Part shown: piece after piece, positions 49,373 to 53,910 of the stretch | Position numbering within the stretch: the first letter of the stretch is position 1 | Layout: each line of letters begins with the position of its first letter | Assembly (NCBI GenBank): GCA_025965895.1 | Contig: JAOPWC010000204.1 | Coordinates: 1 to 53,910 of the forward strand | Source: Mycobacterium sp. | Lineage (GTDB): Bacteria > Actinomycetota > Actinomycetes > Mycobacteriales > Mycobacteriaceae | Direction of reading: 5' to 3' | Length of the DNA: 53,910 nt | Program-made: the position numbers and the translations under genes | Notes under the pieces: generated by a model | Databases searched by the model: none | What the model saw: only the letters and a program-made list of their open reading frames with translations | Told to the model about the DNA's origin: nothing

Positions 49373-50329
49373 CTATGACCGCATGGCGAACGCCTGGCGG
49401 AGCACGTGAATCGCCTGCTCGATGGCGGCGGTCGCCGCGGCGGTGCCGCGCAAGGGGTTGAGCAGCATGAACTCGTGGATGGTGCCGTTGTAGCGCACAC
49501 TTGCCGTGCGCACACCCGCCTCGGTGAGCCTGCGGGCGTAGGCTTCCCCTTCGTCGCGAAGGACGTCGTTCTCGTCGACGATCACCAAGGCCTCGGGCAA
49601 GCCGGCCAGGTCGTCGAGGCTGGCGCGCAGCGGTGAGGCGGTGAGCTCGGCGCGCCTGTCTTGCTCGGGCAGGTAGGCATCCCAGTACCAGGCCATGGTC
49701 CTGGCGGTCAGGAACGGGCCGTCGGCGAACTCGCGGTAGCTGTCGGTGTCCTGCGCGGCATCGGTGACCGGGTAGTACAGCGACTGGTGCACGAAGGTCA
49801 CGTCGCCGCGCTGTTTGGCCAGAATCGCCACGGCTGCGGCCATGTTGCCGCCTGCCGAGTCGCCGGCGACGGCCAGCCGCGACGTGTCGAGCCCGTCGTC
49901 GGCGCCGTCGCGGGTGAGCCATCGGGCGGTGGCATAGACCTGTTCGATGGCGACCGGATAATGCACCTCCGGTGAGCGGTCGTATTCCACGAACACCACC
50001 GCGGCGTTCACGCCGACAGCCAACTCGCGAACCAGCCTGTCGTGGGTGGCCGCGTTGCCGCGGACCCAACCGCCCCCGTGGATATACAAGACAATAGGCA
50101 GCGGGGCCGCCGAGCCGACCGGTTTGACGATGCGAACGCGCACCTCACCGACCTCCGCTGCAACGGTGATCCACCTCTCGTCCACTTCGGGTGCGGCGAT
50201 CGGCGCCGCCTGGATGTCACCGAGCGCCTTGCGTGCGCCGTCGGGCCCGAGTTCGTCCAGGGACGGCAGCCGCGATGTGGCGGCGGCGATTTCCTGGGCG
50301 GCGGGTTCGAGGATGTGCTGCCGTCCCAT
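49373..50329 (-). CDS. HSL-type alpha/beta hydrolase (esterase/lipase)
   Basis: 318 residues from the ATG at 50329 (MGRQHILEP). Hormone-sensitive-lipase family: oxyanion motif HGGGW at 84-88, nucleophile Ser158 in GDSAGG, an Asp in the VIVDENDVLRDE region and a C-terminal His in TIHEFM. It resembles the Lip-type (LipH/LipI) esterases of mycobacteria. It lacks a signal peptide, so it acts on intracellular short-chain esters or acyl derivatives. It lies downstream of the NmrA-like gene on the same strand, 108 bases away. Confidence 0.9.
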   Translation of the reverse strand: MGRQHILEPAAQEIAAATSRLPSLDELGPDGARKALGDIQAAPIAAPEVDERWITVAAEVGEVRVRIVKPVGSAAPLPIVLYIHGGGWVRGNAATHDRLVRELAVGVNAAVVFVEYDRSPEVHYPVAIEQVYATARWLTRDGADDGLDTSRLAVAGDSAGGNMAAAVAILAKQRGDVTFVHQSLYYPVTDAAQDTDSYREFADGPFLTARTMAWYWDAYLPEQDRRAELTASPLRASLDDLAGLPEALVIVDENDVLRDEGEAYARRLTEAGVRTASVRYNGTIHEFMLLNPLRGTAAATAAIEQAIHVLRQAFAMRS

Positions 50330-50437
50330 GCCTACTACTATGGCCCAACCGGGCGGGCGGTTCACGACACCAGCTGCGGGGCCCAGTGCGAAGAGGACGC
50401 CGGCTCGACTCATCTGAGTGTGGCAGCCGGTCGATTT

Positions 50438-51310
50438 TCAGTCCGGTGTTTGATGCGACAGGTACTGCGCAAGGGTCATCGGATGCTGCCCGGTGATCGT
50501 CTCGACGTGGCCGGTGATCGCGGCGAGGGTACCGGTGGCGATCGCTGTGTAGGTAGAGACCCACGCGTCGTATTGCCAGCCGGGGGCATCCCATTTCTTG
50601 CGGGATTCGTAAGCCTCGGCGATGGTTTCGTTGTGATAGCTGATTGACATGCCGGTGTGGGCGCCGAGTATGTCGGCGATGGTGAAGAAGTCGAGCGCTT
50701 CGGGCCCGGTCAGATCGTAGGTGATGCCTCGATGCCGGCCTGGATCTTGTAGCACCGCGGCAACGACTCGCGCGACGTCCGCCCGGGCCACCGCCGCAAC
50801 CCTGCCGTCCCCGGCCGGCCCGCGGATCACGCCGTCCTCACCGGGCAGGCCGGTGAGGAAGTCGATGTAGAAGTTGTCCCGTAAGAACGTGAATCCCATA
50901 CCCGAGGCCTTGATGTACTCCTCGGTGAAATAGTGATCGCGCGCCAGAGTGAACACCGCGTCGGGCGCGGCGCCCATGAATGAGGTGTAAATGATGTGAC
51001 CGACGCCGGCGCTCGCGGCCGCATCGATGAATGTCCGGTGCTGATCGAGCCGGTCAGCACTTTCCGATGCCGACACCATGAACAGCAGATCCACACCGGA
51101 CAGTGCTTCGCTGGCCGCTGCGTGATCGCCATAAGAACAACTCGCCGCTGTCGACCGCGGCAGGTGAGGGGCGTTGGCCAGGTTGCGGACCAGGAGTCGC
51201 TGCGCCATGCCGGCATCCGCGAGAATTCGTGCGACCTGACCCCCGATGGCACCCGTGGCGCCAGTGACCGCCAACGGCGGCAGAGCGGATTTGGTGGCTG
51301 CTGTGATCAT
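50438..51310 (-). CDS. NmrA-family NAD(P)-binding oxidoreductase-like protein
   Basis: 290 residues from the ATG at 51310. An atypical SDR: Rossmann motif AVTGATGAIGGQVARIL, a following basic residue (LLVRN) suggesting NADP(H), VDLLFMVSASES, and the HTFIDAAASAGVGHIIYTSF region. There is no YxxxK active site. NmrA/HSCARG-like and QorB-like proteins are redox sensors or quinone reductases; which applies here is not clear. Probably single-gene or co-transcribed with the esterase downstream. Confidence 0.85.
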   Translation of the reverse strand: MITAATKSALPPLAVTGATGAIGGQVARILADAGMAQRLLVRNLANAPHLPRSTAASCSYGDHAAASEALSGVDLLFMVSASESADRLDQHRTFIDAAASAGVGHIIYTSFMGAAPDAVFTLARDHYFTEEYIKASGMGFTFLRDNFYIDFLTGLPGEDGVIRGPAGDGRVAAVARADVARVVAAVLQDPGRHRGITYDLTGPEALDFFTIADILGAHTGMSISYHNETIAEAYESRKKWDAPGWQYDAWVSTYTAIATGTLAAITGHVETITGQHPMTLAQYLSHQTPD

Positions 51311-51724
51311 TGCATTACCGACATCATCTTGAGCTGATTGTCCTGCCGCGCAATTGACCGAGGCCAGGCATTCAGCGGTGTCCGGCATCGCTGCTCCGTT
51401 GCGATTTTCCATTCACAGGCGAAGATATTTCCTTGCTTGCGAGCCAGCAAGGAGTTCATCCTGGGTGTGTCGTTTCTTCCGGTCAGCGGTACGCCGGCCT
51501 ACCTGCCAGCTGCAAAAAACGACAAGTGGGAGCTGAGTCTTTTTGCTGGCGCGCAAGTCAAAGAGAGCCTTCGGCGGCCGGATGCCGAAGTATCCGGTTG
51601 ATTTCGCCGCAGTGGAACGCGAGGTGCCGCCCCGTTGGGCATACGCCTGCGTATCGGCTCAAGCAGGTCGCCGCGGCGAGGACCCGGATCCACGGGCATC
51701 CGATAGTCGGGCTATTTGGGGGTG
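51311..51724. other. 414-base gap without a recognisable gene
   Basis: Short frames here show no family features. A CCTTGCT/AGCAAGG hairpin (51431-51452, 7-bp stem, 8-base loop) may end transcription from the methyltransferase gene, but it lacks a U-tract and lies 270 bases past that stop. Promoter elements for the NmrA-like gene should lie near 51311-51360. Confidence 0.4.
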
Positions 51725-52474
51725 TTAGTCGAGGCGGGTGGCCGTCACGGCCCAAGCAGGCATGTGCACCCGGTGGTTTTGTAGCAACGGCGCAATGACG
51801 TGGATTTGGTCATGAACCGGCTTCAGCCGCTCGGCCAATTGCGGATTGCCGCTCATCTCCTTGCAGAGATTAGTGAAAGTCTCTGGGCTGAAGGTGGCTT
51901 GGTAGGTGGTGGCTCCGAGGTAGTCGATGTGCCATCCGGCTGCCGAGAGCACCCGTTCGAAATTGTCCTCTGGCAAGCCTTCCCACTGAAGTCCGTTGAC
52001 GTTGTGGCGTCCGAATTCGAACATGAACAGTCGCGCCCCCGGTTTGGTGGCCCGGTGCAGGGCTTGCGCGTACCGGGTCTGCGTTTCTTCATCGTCTAAG
52101 AACACGTGATAGAACGCGGCATCGACGACGGTGTCGAACCGATTCTCCAGCCCGTCGAGTTTGGTCGCGTCCGCCACCTGGAAGTTCACGCTCACCCCCG
52201 CAAGTTCGGCGTTGTGCTTGGCCCGCTCGATCGCTGCGGGCGAAGCGTCGATGCCGGTGGTCTGATAGCCCTTCGACGCGAAGTGGATTGCGTGATGTCC
52301 CGGGCCGGTTCCGGGGTCCAGCACCTCGCCCCGCACAGCGCCGTAGGCCACCAACTGCTGCACCACCGGCTGTGGGCCGCCGATGTCCCATGGGGTCAAC
52401 GCAGGAGGACCCTGCACCGCCGGCTCAGCACGGTACATCGTTTCGAAATCTGGCTGAACGATTTTGTTAGACAT
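51725..52474 (-). CDS. Class I SAM-dependent methyltransferase
   Basis: 249 residues from the ATG at 52474 (MSNKIVQPDFETMYRAEP). Motif I is VLDPGTGPGHHAIHFA, followed by GIDASPAAIERAKHNAE (acidic loop) and VADATKLDG (motif II). FDTVVDAAFYHVF and GARLFMFEFGRHN complete the fold. The methylated substrate is unknown; the N-terminal Y-R-A-E-P...P-W-D-I-G region is seen in small-molecule methyltransferases. No close operon partner: the next gene upstream starts after 200 bases. Confidence 0.88.
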   Translation of the reverse strand: MSNKIVQPDFETMYRAEPAVQGPPALTPWDIGGPQPVVQQLVAYGAVRGEVLDPGTGPGHHAIHFASKGYQTTGIDASPAAIERAKHNAELAGVSVNFQVADATKLDGLENRFDTVVDAAFYHVFLDDEETQTRYAQALHRATKPGARLFMFEFGRHNVNGLQWEGLPEDNFERVLSAAGWHIDYLGATTYQATFSPETFTNLCKEMSGNPQLAERLKPVHDQIHVIAPLLQNHRVHMPAWAVTATRLD

Positions 52475-52676
52475 GCTTAGCACCCTACGCCTGATCGGTG
52501 AATACAATGCGGTCAGGCACACGTGTGTGATCCGTCGGTCACCTGGGGCGGCGTGGATATCCCGGCAGTCCGCGTGTGCGCGGCCGTCGATCCGAGGTGC
52601 GCTAATTCGGAAAAACGCGTCCGCCTAGTCCAGCTCCGCTTCGATGTCAGACCTGCCCGCCGCCGGGCTGAACGGC

Positions 52677-53165
52677 TTAGCGGTCCAGGTTGACCGTGGC
52701 GCCCGTCGAGGACGGCGAACCGTGCAGCTCAACGGACGCCGGCACGGTGTCTGGCGGCACATCGAACACCGCGGCCACCTGAATCTGCGAGCCGGGCTGG
52801 ATGTCGGCGAAACCCTGGTCATCGTTCACGGCGGCGTCCGTGGTGTCATCAGGCGTGAACGTTCTGCCGGCGATGTCCTTCAGTTTCTGGTTTGCACCGA
52901 CATAGGTCTCCGGGTGGGTGCCGACGTTTTTCACTGTCATGACGACGGCTACATACTGCCCGCGTGGGGTGTGGTTGCGGATCCTCGGCATCCCGCGCTC
53001 GAACCTGGTCACGGTGAAGGCGAAGTCGCCGTCGCGAACCTCATGGCCCAGGGAGGGCACAGCAGTCGACGAACTCGTGGTGCTTGCGGGGCCGGGGCCG
53101 CACCCGCTGACCAACGCCGTGCCGCTTAACAACACGCATGCCAGAGGGTGTGGCCGCGCCGTCAT
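52677..53165 (-). CDS. Lipoprotein with DUF4352-like domain
   Basis: 162 residues from the ATG at 53165. A lipoprotein signal peptide ends in the lipobox LVSGC (Cys about 22), followed by a Ser/Thr-rich linker and a beta-sandwich domain: DFAFTVTRFE, YVAVVMTVKNVGTHPETY, FTPDDTTDAAVN and VAAVFDVPPDTVPASVELHG. This matches DUF4352 (immunoprotective extracellular-type), anchored outside the membrane. The ATG overlaps the stop of a degenerate CorA fragment (ATGA), so it was once coupled to that gene. Its present expression is unclear. Confidence 0.85.
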   Translation of the reverse strand: MTARPHPLACVLLSGTALVSGCGPGPASTTSSSTAVPSLGHEVRDGDFAFTVTRFERGMPRIRNHTPRGQYVAVVMTVKNVGTHPETYVGANQKLKDIAGRTFTPDDTTDAAVNDDQGFADIQPGSQIQVAAVFDVPPDTVPASVELHGSPSSTGATVNLDR

Positions 53166-53323
53166 AGCCAACCGTGCCCATGCAAGCGGCGGTATACATA
53201 GGCGCACACCGGCGCGATGCGGATCAAGCAGATCGGATGAATCCAGGCCCAGTGCAACTTCGGGATGTGGTTGAATCTCATGCCGTAGCTGCCAGACAGC
53301 AGGGTGGGCAGCACGAGGATCGC
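53162..53323 (-). pseudogene. C-terminal remnant of CorA-type Mg2+ transporter
   Basis: In one minus-strand frame AILVLPTLLSGSYGMRF, HIPKLHWAW and finally RRLHGHGWL-stop reproduce the end of CorA: TM1, the YGMN loop, the F.HMPELHW segment, TM2 and the basic tail. The family-defining GMN is GMR here, and the hydrophobic TM2 is degraded (HPICLIRIAPVCAYVY). Upstream, DVVAG in another frame shows a frameshift just before TM1; the large cytoplasmic domain is absent. It is not functional as a channel. Its TGA overlaps the lipoprotein ATG. Confidence 0.75.
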
Positions 53324-53509
53324 TCCCCCGCCACCACGTCTCGCGTCATCAACTCTCCCGATTCTTCATGGACGCAGCCGGTCCGCGATGTTTCATGTGC
53401 GCACCGAGCGGCGATTCCCTGGGCTCCTCCCTGATGTACCCATCGCTTCCCAGGCCGTACCCGCGGTGACTCTCGGAGTAGCCGTGCGCCGGTCTCCAGC
53501 GAGGCGGTG

Positions 53510-53809
53510 TGGCCACTGCACCGCCCACGATAAGCGGCCTGAACGCCGGGCAACTCAAGGGTGGCGCATCTACGCGACTGCACTGGTATGGATCAGATAG
53601 CGCGCGGTCAGCACAGCAGCCCCCGCGCCGATCAGGGCAGGCCGCGCTGTCCAGGGCGCCCCCCTCAAGCCATCAACCCGCCGCGTTAGCGGCCGAGGTC
53701 GCCCGCCGCTTGCTGCAATGCGGTTCGGATAGCGCTTCTGACGACGATCTCCAGCGAAAGCCTCGCGCATCTGGCGGGGCTGCCGCGCCAGCGCATCGAT
53801 TTGGTTCAA
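53510..53809 (-). pseudogene. Degenerate isoprenylcysteine methyltransferase-like gene
   Basis: A TTG at 53809 overlaps the stop of the type III PKS (TTGA) and opens 79 codons ending WTARPALIGAGAAVLTARYLIHTSAVA, like the membrane segment before the catalytic part of ICMT-family proteins. After the stop, ELPGVQAAYRG continues in another frame, matching the V-P-G-x-x-x-x-x-G-P-Y-R motif but without the following LRHPNY. ICMT-like genes commonly follow type III PKS genes. The identification is tentative; nothing recognisable remains between 53324 and 53509. Confidence 0.45.
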
Positions 53810-53910
53810 AAGCGCATTACTGCGCCTTCGATGGTGAGTCCTGGACCGAACGCCAACAGGACCCCGTACTCGCCGTGGCGGGGTTTGTCGACGCGCAGGA
53901 TGTTTTCGAG
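53806..53910 (-). CDS. Type III polyketide synthase, C-terminal end only
   Basis: The 34 visible residues read LENILRVDKPRHGEYGVLLAF then FGPGLTIEGAVMRF-stop. GVLLAFGPGLTIEG is the C-terminal GFGPG loop of chalcone/stilbene synthase-type enzymes, which lines the cyclisation pocket. The rest lies beyond the window. Mycobacterial homologues (Pks10, Pks11, Pks18) make alkylpyrones or phloroglucinol-type products from acyl-CoA and malonyl-CoA. It is followed directly by a decayed ICMT-like gene. Confidence 0.8.
   Translation of the reverse strand, partial: LENILRVDKPRHGEYGVLLAFGPGLTIEGAVMRF

Noticed and set aside
51431..51452. Hairpin as a strong terminator
   Set aside because: Seven-base stem without a U-tract and 270 bases from the nearest upstream stop; mentioned only in the gap entry.
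1..53910. tRNA, rRNA, CRISPR array or transposase
   Set aside because: No regularly spaced repeats, no DDE or HUH transposase motifs and no tRNA-like cloverleaf were seen on either strand; a tRNAscan/CRISPR search would confirm.

Overview
The window is high-GC actinobacterial DNA from a mycobacterium, most likely a fast-growing, Mycolicibacterium-like species. From memory of the M. tuberculosis H37Rv map, its backbone follows the Rv2533c-Rv2578c neighbourhood: nusB, efp, pepQ, a B-4DMT membrane protein, aroQ-aroB-aroK-aroC, aroE-mltG-ruvX-alaS, yjbQ, an Rv2557/Rv2558-type protein, rarA, the Rv2566-Rv2569 group, aspS, an Rv2573-like reductase, an Rv2575-like zinc peptidase and an Rv2578c-like radical SAM protein. 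No alignment was run, so species and orthology are inference from remembered family sequences.

Layout. 1-8.7 kb: a truncated SNF2 helicase, then nusB-efp-pepQ and the shikimate genes aroC-aroK-aroB-aroQ on the minus strand. 8.8-11.4 kb: a plus-strand insert with an acyl-CoA dehydrogenase and a cobalt-type nitrile hydratase (beta then alpha) that separates aroC from aroE. 11.4-18.0 kb: SRPBCC and SDR genes, aroE, and the mltG-ruvX-alaS run. 18.1-23.2 kb: small stress or housekeeping genes, an ArsR/AHSA1 pair, rarA and an orphan phoU. 23.2-31.1 kb: a tightly overlapping four-gene minus-strand operon (transglutaminase/DUF2126, circularly permuted ATP-grasp plus alpha-E, a second transglutaminase, a zinc metallopeptidase). 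This is the best candidate for a coherent, biochemically undefined peptide-modification system. 31.2-39.2 kb: thiolase, aspS, a ketopantoate reductase-like protein, a type-B carboxylesterase and two peptidase-like genes. 39.2-45.8 kb: a thioesterase/DUF427/LLM-oxidoreductase operon diverging from a TetR gene that heads an amidohydrolase and a heteromeric acyl-CoA dehydrogenase pair. Repeated motifs flank the TetR gene.

46.8-53.9 kb is the accessory, partly decayed end. It holds a perfect mycobacterial-type SOS box inside the promoter of the radical SAM gene, a frameshifted Ser/Thr protein kinase fossil, and a yybP-ykoY-type manganese riboswitch with its own promoter in front of a CaCA-type cation exchanger. 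Then come an HSL-type hydrolase, an NmrA-type protein, a methyltransferase and a DUF4352-type lipoprotein. The lipoprotein start overlaps the stop of a degenerate CorA fragment. The window ends in a decayed isoprenylcysteine methyltransferase-like gene and the C-terminus of a type III polyketide synthase. I saw no rRNA, tRNA, CRISPR array or intact insertion sequence.
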